From Reticulitermes lucifugus (lineage: Eukaryota > Arthropoda > Insecta > Blattodea > Rhinotermitidae): a stretch of 47,491 bases of DNA. Below, piece after piece: positions 12,501 to 24,317 of the stretch. The stretch lies in contig JAKCWW010001043.1 of assembly GCA_026260175.1 (NCBI GenBank), positions 1-47,491 on the forward strand, given 5' to 3'. The position numbers and the translations under genes are program-made. The notes under the pieces were generated by a model. The model saw nothing but the letters and a program-made list of their open reading frames with translations, was not told where the DNA came from and searched no databases. The stretch's first letter is position 1. The number at the start of each line of letters is the position of its first letter.

Positions 12501-12790
12501 TTCAGAAGTTTAAAGGTGTTTGACTACACAGTGCTGCGATACGCTTGGGCTCTTCGTTTCTCTTTCGCGGCACAATAGAATTATAACAGAGAACTGAAAC
12601 TTATAATAAGAGTACGCGTGTTAGAAAGTAATTTAGTCTACAAAAACCAAAAATACTCTTACAGCTGAGAGATTGTGCAATTTTGACAGAAATATCAATT
12701 TTAAAAACTTATGTAAATAGAAAGGTTTACATAATGGTACCTGCTGAGCTTAGGAAAGACTTAATCGAAAGCCCACACACTTTCTTAACT

Positions 12791-12792
<2 letters not shown>

Positions 12793-12822
<30 letters not shown>
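12793..12822. repeat. (GT)n microsatellite
   Basis: Fifteen uninterrupted GT units. Confidence 0.95.
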
Positions 12823-12824
<2 letters not shown>

Positions 12825-12970
12825 GGAACACGTTTATCACTTTTTTATTTCGTAAGTTGTAATTGGCGTATTTAATTTTCTGTGTTAATGTTTATGTTAC
12901 ATCCTCGCGGCACACGTGGCACACGTTGACGGTACACTATGTGCTGTGACACACCTGTTGAGAACTACTG

Positions 12971-14228
12971 ATATAGAACTACAGCAAATATGCTGGTGAT
13001 TGTTGGTAGTAACACAATGCATACAGCTCAGTTATGTTCACTTTTGAAATATGTAGAGTTAACCATACGTTTATAATTAGAAACTGGATTAAACAGAACG
13101 TAATTCAACATGAGGGCAGGTGGCCCCGTTTTCTTTCTGTAAGCGGCTCTCTGCTGAATGTAGCTCACAAAAAAGTAGACTAAAATGGCCGCCCGCTCAA
13201 GCACGGAACACGCTCCCAATAGAAATTTGATTAGACGTACACTGTATATTGAAGACTTGATTAACGGGTTCTTATTCACAATTTATGCGATTCAATGAAA
13301 ACTTCCAGTCCATGGGTCGGATCTCAGAGAAGTCATTAGGGCATGTCATTCTTTTTCATGTACAATGAATTAATATACGGTTATTTTAAACGGATTATAG
13401 AGACGTTTAATTTTCTTCCGTGTTTGCAAATTGCTTTCTCTTGTAATAATTACGAATCTATCAAGGGAGGATGATGTCCTCAGGTACATTCGTATCTCTG
13501 TTAGTTTCGTAGTTTCTCTCCATCTTTCCGCAAGTAACGGCGCCGAAACTTAGGGAAAAGTTTTAAGGGACCTCGGTGTGATGTTTGTCTAGATAATTTA
13601 AAGACACCGAAATTAACTTCGGCATGTGTCGGATTTCTTCCCCAGATTTCGATAGATTCTAAGTGCTGCTCTCTTATAAGCCTAAATTAGGTTTTAGAAA
13701 ACCGTTGTAGTTCTTTTTATTTTTGTGAGACGTTACGCACACAACTTTAGTTGCGCCACTTTACCTAATGTCAATTACATTCACCTTAATTCCTGACTTA
13801 CTCTACTCGTGTGAGTATTTACATTCAATAAAAGTACCTTGAATGAAAGTTGTGTATAGCAGTAAAACGTAGTGTCTCTCCTTTGCACTGCTTGCTGAAG
13901 CTCACTGAACATGCTAAACATTGCATTACGTCGAGCGTCAGCCAGTCGCATGTGCCGTAATCATTCTGCTGTCTACCAGATTTAAAACACGTGGTTTTCC
14001 AGCAAGGATCCCAATAATTTATAATTTTGACTAAGTGTCATTACAGTGAAGAAGGATGAGGTTCACCAACGTGTAGCACAAGTGGGAAAGATGTGATATA
14101 CAGGGTGTACCTAAAATACTTGAAATATTCACTCTTGAAGTTTGTCCAATCATTTCAGATACGCTTTGTATATGCACAATTTTTGTTGGAAACACTGAAG
14201 GAGAGATCAGTTGCGGGAACTAGGCTAG
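12971..14228. other. Unassigned stretch
   Basis: No feature recognised. A minus-strand frame of 83 codons at 13028-13279 has no family resemblance. Confidence 0.4.
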
Positions 14229-14440
14229 TTTGGAGAATAATTTTAAAGTGGATGTTAATCAAAAAGAGCTTGACGGTGTGTATTGGATTCTGTTGGCTCA
14301 GAATGCGTCACGTTAGTGAGTTACTCTGAACAGGATGCCGAATCTTTGGATTCCTTAGGTGTAGCCTAAGGTGGATAATTTCTTGACCAGCTGAGTACTG
14401 TCAGATTCATAAGTAGGATTCTGTTCCATGTATTTCGTTG
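14229..14440 (+). mobile_element. LINE RT tail and 3' UTR fragment
   Basis: Starts with WRIILKW (family form WEDNIKMD), continues after a frameshift as SLDGVYWILLAQNA, then reaches the 3' UTR block atttcttgaccagctgag and a degenerate ccatg end. It directly precedes the 49-bp minisatellite. Confidence 0.65.
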
Positions 14441-14451
14441 TTTAACTTGTT

Positions 14452-15070
14452 TATGTTATGCCGTCCTAGTATCTGACCAGCAGATATACAGATACATTTA
14501 ACTTCCCTGTGTTATGCCTTCCTGACCAGCAGATATACAGATACATTTAACTTCTCTGTGTTATGCCTTCCTGACCAGCAGATATACAGATACATTTAAC
14601 TTCTCTTGTTATGCCTTCCTGACCAGCAGATATACAGATACATTTAACTTCTCAGTATTATGCCTTCGTGACCAGCAGATATACAGATACATTTAACTTC
14701 TCTGTGTTATGCCTTCCTGACCAGCCGATACACAGATACATTTAATTTATCTGTGTTATGCCTTCCTGACCAGCAGATATACAGATACATTTAACTTCTC
14801 TGTGTTATGCCTTNNNNNNNNNNNNNNNNNNNNNNNNNNNNNNNNNNNNNNNNNNNNNNNNNNNNNNNNNNNNNNNNNNNNNNNNNNNNNNNNNNNNNNN
14901 NNNNNNNNNNNNNNNNNNNNNNNNNNTACAGATACATTTAACTTCTCTGTGTTATGCCTTCCTGACCAGCAGATATACAGATACATTTAACTTCTCTGTG
15001 TTATGTCTTCCTGACCAGCAGATACACAGATACATTTAACTTCTCTGTGTTATGCCGTCCTGGTATCTGA
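14452..15070. repeat. 49-bp minisatellite array with assembly gap
   Basis: Units begin ctgaccagcagatatacaga and end gttatgccttc. Starts are at 14473, 14522, 14571, 14619, 14668, 14717, 14766, then 14962 and 15011 after the gap, so the period is 49 with one 48-base unit. Both outer edges carry a variant gttatgccgtcct(a/g)gtatctga junction. Because 49 is not a multiple of 3, the array is not built for coding. About 12 units if the gap is right. Confidence 0.95.
14814..14926. other. Assembly gap (113 N)
   Basis: A run of N inside the minisatellite. The flanking units are exactly 196 bases apart, four 49-base periods, so the gap length agrees with the repeat register. Confidence 0.98.
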
Positions 15071-15779
15071 GCAGCTTGTATGTATATCGTGACATTCATC
15101 TTCCTTCCTGAACGCCTACAACTCCACTACTTCTCATTACTTTTGTAACATCTGTCGTGTCTTATTAAAAGCAGCAGAATAATAATTATTTCGACATTAA
15201 AATTCATAAACTGCAGAAGACTCTAGAAAATCCTGTTCCAAGTGGGTTGTGAATAGGTTAGCATTTTTAATTTCACCTTTTCTCGTAAGCACACGAGTGT
15301 TGCTATGTCAACTGATGAGTCAAGCTTCACCTTAAATTCAAGAAATTCACTTTAGACGGTACTCTGAGCCTTACCTTAGATCGTATTTATTTGCTGCGGC
15401 AGATTGCGTAACGAGTCTGTAGGTTGTACGGTAGGCGTGGAGGGGAAGGAAAATCTTGATTACTTTGTGGAAGACATTCAACATTTACACTGCGTAATTG
15501 AGGGGAAAGAACATAATAAAGTTTTAATAAACTTTGAAGACTTCCAGCTGCCCTGAACCGCCGTCCAAGTAGAAAAAAGTAAAAGCGATGCTTACGTAAA
15601 CATAAGGTAGTATTGCTTGAATCTCTTACTCATTGTGCAACGTGGGGGCAGTGTTGGATTAGTTAAGGTTTACATTATGAACCCTATTCTACGACCAATT
15701 TATGTATTACATCACATTTTCGATTCACAAGTGCTGTCATCACGTTAGTGTTGTTTCCAGAATCTTAAAATGAACGCCA
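15071..15779. other. Unassigned stretch
   Basis: Nothing recognised. Confidence 0.4.
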
Positions 15780-15900
15780 ACAACTTCCCTATATTGCATT
15801 AACCGGGTGGTCTTTCCAATTTGACGTACAGTGTGTTCTCTGTAGCGTGGGAACTGAATTTTTATGTATAACATATATGAACATTAGTCCTTAAATGTTT
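15780..15900. repeat. Dispersed repeat K, copy 3
   Basis: cttccctatattgcattaac followed by gggtggtctttccaat and a tgttctctgtag block, then tgtataacatatat. Same order of blocks as the copies at 12006 and 12370. Confidence 0.6.
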
Positions 15901-16217
15901 AATAAAGATTGTGATGCAGTGTATTTGAGCAAACCTTATAACTTTTACCTATATCATGTATGTTTCGTGTTGTCTTTGCAACGTGTTGCGAACTTATAAA
16001 TTACCTAGCAAAATTCAATACACCGTGCATCCCATAAGAGAAGTATACGTAGCGTTTTCTCGAAAGAGCTGCATAAATCTTTCTTGACAGCTGGAGAAAA
16101 ACATTTCTTTTTCGTGAATAAAAATATTATTTCAGAAAGAGAAACGTGAGGAACGACAAGTTTCTTGAAGTCTTTCTTTGATGGACCGAGGGAAATTGTT
16201 TAACAATTGTCCTTCTT

Positions 16218-16449
16218 AGTAATGTGTAGGCGGTAGTTAACAAGGCTACGGGCTGGAAGAATTTTGGTTTGATCCCCGGAAAGGGCAAGAGATTTTTCCC
16301 CTCTTCTAAGCGTCTAGACCGTGTTTGGTGCCCACTGAGCTGATTACTGAAATTCATCTATTGTTGAGGTCAAGAATCAGCGAAGCTCTACCTCCACTGT
16401 CCATACGCTCTCATGGCATGCACAGGGAAACTTTACTTTTCACCGTCAG
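16218..16449 (+). mobile_element. SINE B copy
   Basis: The head carries a degenerate A-box region and a B box ggtttgatccc at 16266-16276. The body follows the family order: gggcaagagatttttcc, a cgtctagaccg block, gaggtcaagaatcagcgaag, ctctcatggcatgcacaggg, then tttacttttcaccgtcag. No clear target-site duplication was found. SINE B copies have a tRNA-derived head and no coding capacity. Confidence 0.75.
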
Positions 16450-17694
16450 TGTAAATTTCCACTACTTGAAAGTTATCAGACATAAACTGTAAGATTCGTG
16501 ATATTACTGTGAACCAGACAAAAGCTGTACATACCTTTATGAAGTGCGAGTGATTCTTTACCTATCGAGTGGAATGGAATTTAAAGTGACTTTATCATTG
16601 TCTTAATGTTAAGTCTACACAAGCTAAAAGTGCAACATAAATTTGATATTGCCATATTAAATGCATCGTATGGTGCTCCTATCTCAGAAACGCAGACTCC
16701 TGGGTTTATATGTAGTAAAGAACAGGCATGCTTTCAATAACGCGATGTTTGTGTCATGTTTAATAAAGGTTGTTCAGTTAGTTCAAAAACTAGGAGTGGA
16801 AATGATAGTGTATAAAGGATAAAAAACAGTGGCATTCGTGAAGTACACGTCTTTAAAAAATAAATACATATAAGAAAACTTTTATTTCTGGCAGAAAATT
16901 TTGAATCCTACAGAAAATGGACGCTTGTGACCCATTTGTATAAATGAATATTCCCAATTTATGCTCTCCAGCTTCTAGAACGGACCCACTAAGGCGGGTT
17001 AGTGACAGTGTTTTTTAATCCCTGATTAAAAGTACAAATTGTGAAGTTATTCTTATCTGCTAGCATGTCATGTTGGTGTCACTCCCATGTTAAATACAGC
17101 GACAGTGGACAAGTTATGAACTTAGCTGATAACCTTCACGTACGGTGGTTTCTTGATCATTCCATTTCAGGCATGTGTTTGAGAGATGTAGGAAGTCGGA
17201 AATGTCAGTGGAATTATCTCCACAATGAGGTTGCTGAATGTTCACGCCGCTTCCATTTCACGATGGTTAGGAGACACATTAAAACTAAAATTACTTAAGC
17301 CACCACAAACCTATTGTTTACTCACATTAGAGAGATATATGTTAATTAGGCTGGAATTTTATGCTGCAGGGAAGAACGTTTTGAATCCGTGCAAAACACG
17401 TTTGATGGCCAACCATGAAATTTGCTTCCTATTTCCTTAATTTTGCTTTGCCTTATAATGCACGTTATCGAAGATCGTGCATGACCAGCTGTACTAACAA
17501 ATATTCAGCTGTCTCTGACTTACGCGTCATTTCTCGGGGTGGAGATCTGTCAGGGTGAAACACAGAAAGGTGTATTTCTGTCAGTGCTCTTAACTCTTGA
17601 AGAATACAACGGCTGCTGGTGTTTGGTAAAATTCCTGCTGTCTAAAAGTGACAGACCATAGGAGCTAGGTATGTTAAGTTTTGTAAGGGTATAT
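16450..17694. other. Unassigned stretch
   Basis: Open frames of 85 and 71 codons overlap at 17041-17440 but show no known domain. Otherwise nothing recognised. Confidence 0.4.
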
Positions 17695-17722
17695 GCACAC
17701 ACGCGCGCACACACACACACAC
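17695..17722. repeat. (CA)n/(CG)n microsatellite
   Basis: cacacacgcgcgcaca followed by an AC run. Confidence 0.92.
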
Positions 17723-17739
17723 GAAAAAATTGAGAGTTT

Positions 17740-18003
17740 TTATCTCTGAAGACTAAAGTCTTCTGGGATAATACGCCATGTCAATTGGTAAATATTTACT
17801 GATGTTTTGGAGGAGGGTATTATCCCCATATTTAGGGTCAAGCAGCCAAAAAATACTACCCCCTTCTTGAACTGCTTAACCCTGAAGATGAACTCACTAC
17901 GTTTCTTCGAAACATCGGTAACTATTTGCCAGTCACAAAGACCTGACTCCCATAAGATATAAATATTTAGTAACATCGCGGCGAGAACCTGAAATCTCGC
18001 AAT
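17740..18003. repeat. Hairpin-shaped dispersed repeat H, copy 1
   Basis: The left arm (about 17752-17850, read on the minus strand) gives KTSVNIYQLTWRIIPED; the right arm (about 17878-17990, plus strand) gives FFETSVTICQSQR and then a SRREPEIS-like tail. The arms are thus inverted copies of one sequence. The spacer includes agggtcaagcag on one side and ctgcttaaccct on the other, pairing at 11 of 12 bases. A minus-strand frame of 181 codons (17740-18285) crosses the unit but is most likely a by-product of the palindrome. Confidence 0.75.
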
Positions 18004-19446
18004 TTCCATCATCGTTTCTGCAAATGACCCTTCCTTCGATCTGCTGTTAGAACTACACTTTGGACGTAGCCTGCGATGGACAGTTGAAATCACAGTTATA
18101 CGAGTACTAAAGCTGCACGCTGTGTTATTAATCCATACAAAATAAGACGTGAAGTCATATTTTAGTTTATATTTTATTCCAGGAGGATAAAATATTGTGA
18201 AGTGAATGTAGCTGGAATTCCCCGGATTGAATGTAGTGGCAGTATCTTCATAAATGCAGTTTTGACTTGTATCTGTCATTCTCAAGAAGTCAGAATTAAA
18301 ATAAATCTAGGTCTTCCATTCCTGTTTGTCTCCATTTTCACTATATTTTTGTTTCTTTAAAATTACGTGTAAGTACAGGATACGGTCTTTCGCCTCACTG
18401 TGTCGTTCTCGCTCTCTGAGGCCATTATTTCTACAGTGGCAGTGACAGCAGTGATACGGTGTGAATTAATAAGGAAGCTGCCTTTCTGTTTATTAGTCTA
18501 GCATTCACCTAATACACAAAGAGGAGGGACTGATGCCAGGTCTCAGGATAGACATGCAGCGTGCTAGTCAGTTCAGCTACGAAGCTGGCCATCAGATTGC
18601 AGCACACATATTGATGATGCGTCACACATGTAATGGAGATCAGATGGAACCTCCGTGAAAATAAACATGAAATTTATGGCGAGATTTTTATCTTTATTTA
18701 ATAAACCATCAAAGCTTGACGCAGGGATTGACGTTGTTTATTTTTAAATTTCTTATGAACATGCATCAATAAATACTGAATGGCTGGGGAAGACAGAATC
18801 CGTTTTCTATGTGCTTTATTTTACCCAGTGTCAGAATATATGCCGGTAGATATAATTGTATATTTACAGACATAAAGATTGTTAAAGTTATTACACTATG
18901 ACAGGATGTATTGGTGGCGGGAAGTTTCCAGGTTGTTTACCGAAACACATTTATGGGAACGTGACACAATATAGCCTTGTTATTTTTAGGGGAAGAACTA
19001 TAGGTGTGACGTTTTTGTACACAATATACAGATGTAGTCCTGCTTCACATTTATTATAATCTTCGTTTTCTATATTGTGTGTTAACACTGCTAATATTTG
19101 AAAATAATAATGCTAAGGAACTAGTCTACGCCGGGAATATAGATTTAATTCGGTGGATTTGCTGGATGTTAATAAAAATGAAGTTAGTGTTTTATCTGAC
19201 AAAGATATCACTTTATGTATATAGTAAAGAGAGTTTAAACGAATAAGAACTGTCCCGGTAATGTCTGTAGAATACAACAAAACTTTCCTTTCTCTCTAAG
19301 AAAGTGATTCAAATTATATTCAGTTCATAATAGGTATTACGTATTTTTTCTGCTTAGGCATTTTTTACACAAAGTTAATTAAATAAAATGCATAATATTA
19401 TATACCTAATGTTATACATATTCCTTGCAGTTACCTTCTGCACCCT
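18004..19446. other. Unassigned AT-rich stretch
   Basis: Nothing recognised. Confidence 0.4.
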
Positions 19447-19522
19447 AGTTTTATTTCCAGCTACTGCACAAAGCTTAATTTTTGCGCCCGTTAAGCTTTG
19501 TGCAGTAGTTGGAAATGAAACT
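19447..19522. repeat. 32-bp inverted repeat with 12-base loop
   Basis: The arms 19447-19478 and 19491-19522 are reverse complements at 30 of 32 positions, around a loop 19479-19490 (tttttgcgcccg). Both mismatches would be G-U pairs in a plus-strand transcript, so the RNA would form a continuous 32-bp stem. Weaker similarity seems to continue outward for about 20 bases. Open frames of 82 (+) and 85 (-) codons span it on both strands, as expected for a palindrome, so neither is strong coding evidence. It could be the core of an inverted-repeat transposon or a small-RNA hairpin. Confidence 0.9.
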
Positions 19523-20102
19523 GCTGTGCGTAATGTAATATTTGATCTGTCGTTGCTTGCCAATTTTGTTTTAGAAATGTCATTAAGAAGGTCAAAACAA
19601 ATCAATAACTGCCATATTGACATCAGTGTCATATGAAGCCAATAGAAAATTTAATATTTATATTGGTGCCATAAAATGTCAATAACACTATTAATACTGA
19701 CATCAGGGCCTTCTGATTCCTATAGAAAGTCTCGTATTTTCCGACAAGTCGGAGTTGTATTTAGAATAGCCCGAGCCCATCGCCCGAAAAAGTTTCATTA
19801 TATTCTGTTGCCAAGAGATCTGAAATTATCTAGGAATTGTAGATATGCACCGATTATTTCGATGAATCCTCTGCCTCCGTGATCAGAGTATTTACAAGAC
19901 TACATTGTGCCATATCCCAGAAGACAGTTACATTGATATTTGCTGCCTTGAAAACCTCAATTTCACAAGACTTGCGTGTTCTACAAGTTAATATGTACTG
20001 AAGATGTGATGATTATAAATATCGTCAATGCAAGACTGGTACAGTTCTGTCTGTGCTAGCTCTTACAAAGACTGAAACAAACACAATAAGTAAATTATAA
20101 GG
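19523..20102. other. Unassigned stretch
   Basis: Nothing recognised apart from short tgacatcag direct repeats near 19618 and 19695. Confidence 0.4.
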
Positions 20103-20355
20103 TAGTAAAGGTCACCCTCTAACATGCCATGAAGGCACAGAAGGGGAGGAGAAGTATAGCTCTACCCATTCTTAACCTCGGCGCTAGATGGGGGTGGGTG
20201 GTCTGATTCAGCCCGTGAAAGAGCCTCTATTCTTATTGTACAGGAAGCTGGCTGGGCTCCAGAACCTGTCTGGACGGATATGGAGAAAAGAAAATTTCTT
20301 GCCCCCACCGGGGTTCAAGCCCCAGACCATCGAGCCCGTAGCTAGTCGCTATAAA
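20103..20355 (-). mobile_element. SINE B copy, reverse orientation
   Basis: The minus strand carries a B box ggcttgaaccc (20311-20321), then ggtgggggcaagaaattttc, a ccgtccagac block, cttcctgtacaataag, a cgccgaggttaagaatggg block and ccttcatggcatgttagagg at the end. This is one of the fuller copies. The A-box side is degraded (atagcgactagctacgggc). Confidence 0.82.
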
Positions 20356-20961
20356 TTCTACAAAATATTTTACATGAATATGTTCCTTGTTACATTTAAC
20401 GTACTCTAGTGATGCTGACGTCCACATTTAACGCTATTTCCCTGCAGACTTACAAATTCCCTTCAATGTATACGTATATTCATAACTTTGACGGAGCCAG
20501 CTTGGCAGCTCGCGATGCAAGACATTTTAACGTAATCTAGGCATTTAAAGTTGTGCTGCAGATGCTATTAGAATTGTCATAAATCGTTGACTGCTTGGAG
20601 AATCGAATCTGAACACGAAATGCTTGTTGCAGATGCTGTTAGAATTATCATAAATAATTTACCGCTTGGAGAATCGGAAGCTCGGGAGACAGAATGTAGG
20701 GGCTGGTGATCCATGAGCATCAGTGTATTAGTTTCAGTGTTGCGTACACCAGTAAGTCTAATTAGGGTGGTGTCGAAGATCGTCAGAGTGATTGTTATTG
20801 ATTGCATGTCGGAGGGGACGGATAGTCCTAATTGGCAGTTACATATGTCGACAGGAAGAGGTGGACGGATACGGACAGATGAGAAAGAAATCTGCCGACA
20901 GGTTTTGGCCATTAAAACTTCTGCATAAAGAGTTGGCTTTCAGTTCTGATGCTGACTTCGT
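20356..20961. other. Unassigned stretch with a local duplication
   Basis: Two related segments, near 20555-20610 and 20623-20680 (cagatgctrttagaattrtc, then cgcttggagaatcg), form an imperfect tandem pair of about 68 bases. The rest is unassigned. Confidence 0.5.
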
Positions 20962-21430
20962 TAGCGGTCTCGTGTTGACAGGGATCAGTCTGATGATTCT
21001 CATTTTGTTATCGGTCTCATGTTGACAGAGGGAAGGCTGATGATAGCTGTCTTATGTTGAGAGGGAAGGCTGATGATAGCGGTCTTATGTTGAGAGGGAA
21101 GGCTGATGATAGCGGTCTTATGTTGAGAGGGAAGGCTGATGATAGCGGTCTTATGTTGAGAGGGAAGGCTGATGATAGCGGTATTATGTTGACAGAGGGA
21201 AGGCTGATGATAGCGGTCTTATGTTGAGAGGGAAGGCTGACGATAGCGGTCTCACGTTGACTGAGGGAAGGCTGATGATAGCCCTCTGATGTTGACAGAG
21301 GGACGGCTGATGATAGCGGTCTCATGTTGACAGGGAAGGCTGATGATAGCCCTCTCAAGTTGACAGAAGGAAGGTTGAGGAGACTGATTTTATTAGCTCT
21401 CCCATGTTGACAGAGGGAATGCTATGATCA
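20962..21430. repeat. 33-bp minisatellite array
   Basis: Units built on gagggaaggctgatgatagc followed by ggtcttatgttga, 33 bases in the central copies and 36 where acagaggg replaces agaggg. About 11 to 13 units, cleanest at 21030-21250 and degenerate at both edges. Since both unit lengths are multiples of 3, a 113-codon minus-strand frame (21017-21358) stays open and reads as repeats of LSSAFPLNIRP. This is expected from the period and is not evidence of a gene. Confidence 0.95.
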
Positions 21431-22304
21431 TTCTATATAAATGTAACAAACGGAAGGAAAAAATAGTAATCTCCAAATCTATTTTAATATTATTCCTCCA
21501 TTTAATTCCAGTCTTCAGAGTGGTGCCTCCTCGAATCTTGTATGCTACACACCTCAGCAGCTCTTATTCTGTTGGATTCGATTACCCTAATAATATTAGG
21601 TAAACACTACGCCTTGTTAAGCTCTGAATATAGTAATTTGTCATCATCCTCCTCATATGCGCTATCTCGGAGACCTAAATATTCGATATTTACTATATCG
21701 GTGACCCAAATATCCTGCGTAAGTATAATGAAAAGGTTTTGGGATTTTCACGTTTTTTCGTATAAGTAATGTGTTCTATTTGTGCGACTTTTTTGTTTTA
21801 AAGGTTGTAGAAACAGGAGAGAGTTGGCTAGCCGACATTATGGAACGCACTAACGACTTGTTGTGCAGCAGATGACAACACTGGCGAGTTACAGCCTGTT
21901 AAGCAGTCTTACTACATGATTCAGTAATATTGCCTAAGACCGTTGTTATGATCCAGTTCATTTGCTGTTACATTAGGCATCTATTATGCGTGTCAAATAC
22001 ATGGGAAAATGCATTCTTTCGGACACTTCCAGACAGATGGTGCAAGTTCCTCACTTTTTAAAAATCTGTAGTGACTGATGGTATGTGGGATTTATATTAC
22101 GACCCTAAAAATGCCGAAGTCTCTAATATAGAATCCCAAAGTCTCCGACACCGTAAAGAAGGCGAATGTAAACGTCAGGGTTTTAAATGAAGTTAATATG
22201 CACTTTTAGTATGAGAGGAATTATCTGTTTAGAGTTGTGTATGAAGAAGAAAAGGTCTACCATCATTATGACTTCAAATACTGGAGAAGTTATGTATGGT
22301 GTTT
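21431..22304. other. Unassigned stretch
   Basis: Nothing recognised. Confidence 0.4.
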
Positions 22305-22450
22305 GTAGAATTGGACCAAAAATGTTGCCGGACAGATTCATTTTGCTTCATGACAAAGAGCCTTTCCCGGTATCGTTTATAAAACGATTTTTCGATAAAC
22401 TAAATAAGTACTGGAATCTTCACAGACCTAAAGTGATGTTTCCCCTGTGA
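22305..22450 (+). pseudogene. Possible mariner-like transposase scrap
   Basis: Plus-strand frame 22187-22450 contains PKMLPDRFILLHDKEPFPVS. Its FILLHDKEPF part resembles the LLHDNARPH motif that holds the second catalytic Asp in mariner transposases. The surrounding sequence does not align well by eye, and no TIR was seen. Weak. Confidence 0.3.
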
Positions 22451-22599
22451 GGTTTACATGTTTCAGGAATTATGTCTCATTTTGGGTTACAGATATTCGG
22501 AAGACTGTGATTTTTATAACATGATGTACAAAAATATTTCCAGGGGTGAAAGAAGCGTTAAAGTGCGTGTGTATCATCGGCTGGTGAGTTTTGTGAAGG

Positions 22600-22860
22600 T
22601 GAACATTGTCAGGGAAGTTTAGTGACACCTCTGTTTTGGACAACCAGCCCGGTTATTTATCTGGCCCCATAATCCAGTATTATGAAAGTGAACATAGTCA
22701 CGGAAGTTTAGTGATATCTTTTTAAACAACCAGTCCTGTTATTTGTCTGGCCTTACATTCCAGTAATACGAAGAACATCGTCACGGAAGTTTAGTGACAT
22801 CTATTTTTAGAGACCCAGGCCGGTTATTTAATTGTCTGACCTCATACTCCAGTACCCTAT
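22600..22860. repeat. Three imperfect tandem copies, 83-89 bp
   Basis: The block gaacat.gtca.ggaagttt, followed by agtga.atct, an accag/cccagg.c.ggttattt block and ctggcc...ccagta, starts at 22601, 22690 and 22773. Copies are clearly related but diverged. Confidence 0.85.
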
Positions 22861-24317
22861 AATCACAGCTGTTTATAAATAATGGCAATCGATGCACACG
22901 TAATGTCTCAACGATTGCTTCCAGACGTTGTTACGTAGCTTGAAGATTGAACAGAATAGTCCTGTAAAATTCATATACTTAAGTGGTACGTCAGACATCT
23001 GCATAGGCTTACGTGATGCTTCATGTGGCCGAAGAGTGGGATCCTACTGAAGTGAATGTGCCGAGTAAGGGTAAATAGGAGAGGAGAAAAATTCTAGGAT
23101 GTTGGGAAACTGAAGCACCGGGGTAAAGAGAAGAATTTCAAAATTTTATAATTTGTGCTTTCATCTGTTATTGTTAGGGTAATGAAATAAGGCAAATTGA
23201 GGTGTGGTCTTATTGAGATTATTAACTTTGAAGTTCGATGAATGAGGGCTGAAAGGGTATTTTGGATTAAAGTGGGTTTGATTAGGGTCTAGTTGAGGAG
23301 TTTTGTCAACACGGCAAAACCCATAGGATTTCATGAAAGCTGAGATTGTTTTTACCGGCTGAATCATTAGAATATTTGAAGCAATAGCACGTAAACTTGA
23401 TATGCTAATGCAGTTGGTTCAGTGGGTGGTTTTAATTAATGTACTTAGTGTGTGTCTTGCAAGTTGTACATTGCGCTGCGTACTTCTCATACAGCCCTCG
23501 CAACACTAAATTCAAAATCGTTGCAGAAACCTGGCCGTCTAAACGTCGCTTAAATTGTACATAACACAGCCCTTCAAATCCAAAATTTAACAAAATACAA
23601 AATTCAACCCACATACCCAGCATCTTCCGTCTGAGCATAATTGAAAAGTCCACTTTCCACCACCTTTGCGTTCCTTACTTCCCAACGCTTTAATTTACAA
23701 CTTTTAATGCTATTAATATATTCGAGTAGAAACGTCATCTGAATATATTGACACTGGGCGTGACCACATCCATTCTTTTTCTCGATCGGACGGATGATGT
23801 TTCCGGCTCTATGAATTACAAATGAAATGAAATGCTTCTGTCAGTAACTACCGAAATACAAATAATGCAAATATATTAGACTGCAGTCACGCATCTGAAC
23901 TTACAATCTGGAATGTGAATCACGAAACTGCCATAGGTCGATATATAAACTCGAAAGCCGGTCTTAGGCCTGTAATGTATGAGACACAGACAGTACTGGT
24001 TACCTTAATTTCCATGTTAAAAAAATAGTACTACCCTTTTCTGTAATGGTTATCAGTATTGTTGCACAAAGTACAGTGCTTTTAATGTCGTGTATTTTTT
24101 TTGTCTTAATATTAGACTGTCATATTTTGATAGATTGTAGGAAGTATCAAAATGCCCAAATTTTGACCAGAAATATTGCCATGTACGCTTTAGTCACGTC
24201 TCTCTCATTCTTGGTAGAAGGCATGTATAAGGCAATATAAAATTATTGTGTTTCGTATTGTTTTAGTTTGGAAGTACTAATGACTGAAAGTGCTGAGGGA
24301 AGACTCTGAACCTACCA
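22861..24317. other. Unassigned stretch
   Basis: Nothing recognised. Confidence 0.4.

Larger units (their letters stand above)
11967..12970. mobile_element. Candidate non-autonomous hAT-like element
   Basis: The left end is cagtggttctcaa and the right end, reversed, is cagtagttctcaa: 12 of 13 bases match, with the form typical of hAT terminal repeats. The right subterminal region also carries the gtgccgcgagg-like block common near hAT ends. The element would be about 1.0 kb with no transposase frame. The 8-bp flanks (gccttaat and atatagaa) do not match, so the call lacks a target-site duplication. It contains two copies of a dispersed repeat, a GC-rich patch at 12130-12240 and a GT microsatellite. 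Confidence 0.55.

Noticed and set aside
17740..18285. 181-codon minus-strand open frame, the longest in the window
   Set aside because: It runs through hairpin repeat H; its last part is the repeat's left arm and the rest resembles nothing known. Better explained by the repeat.
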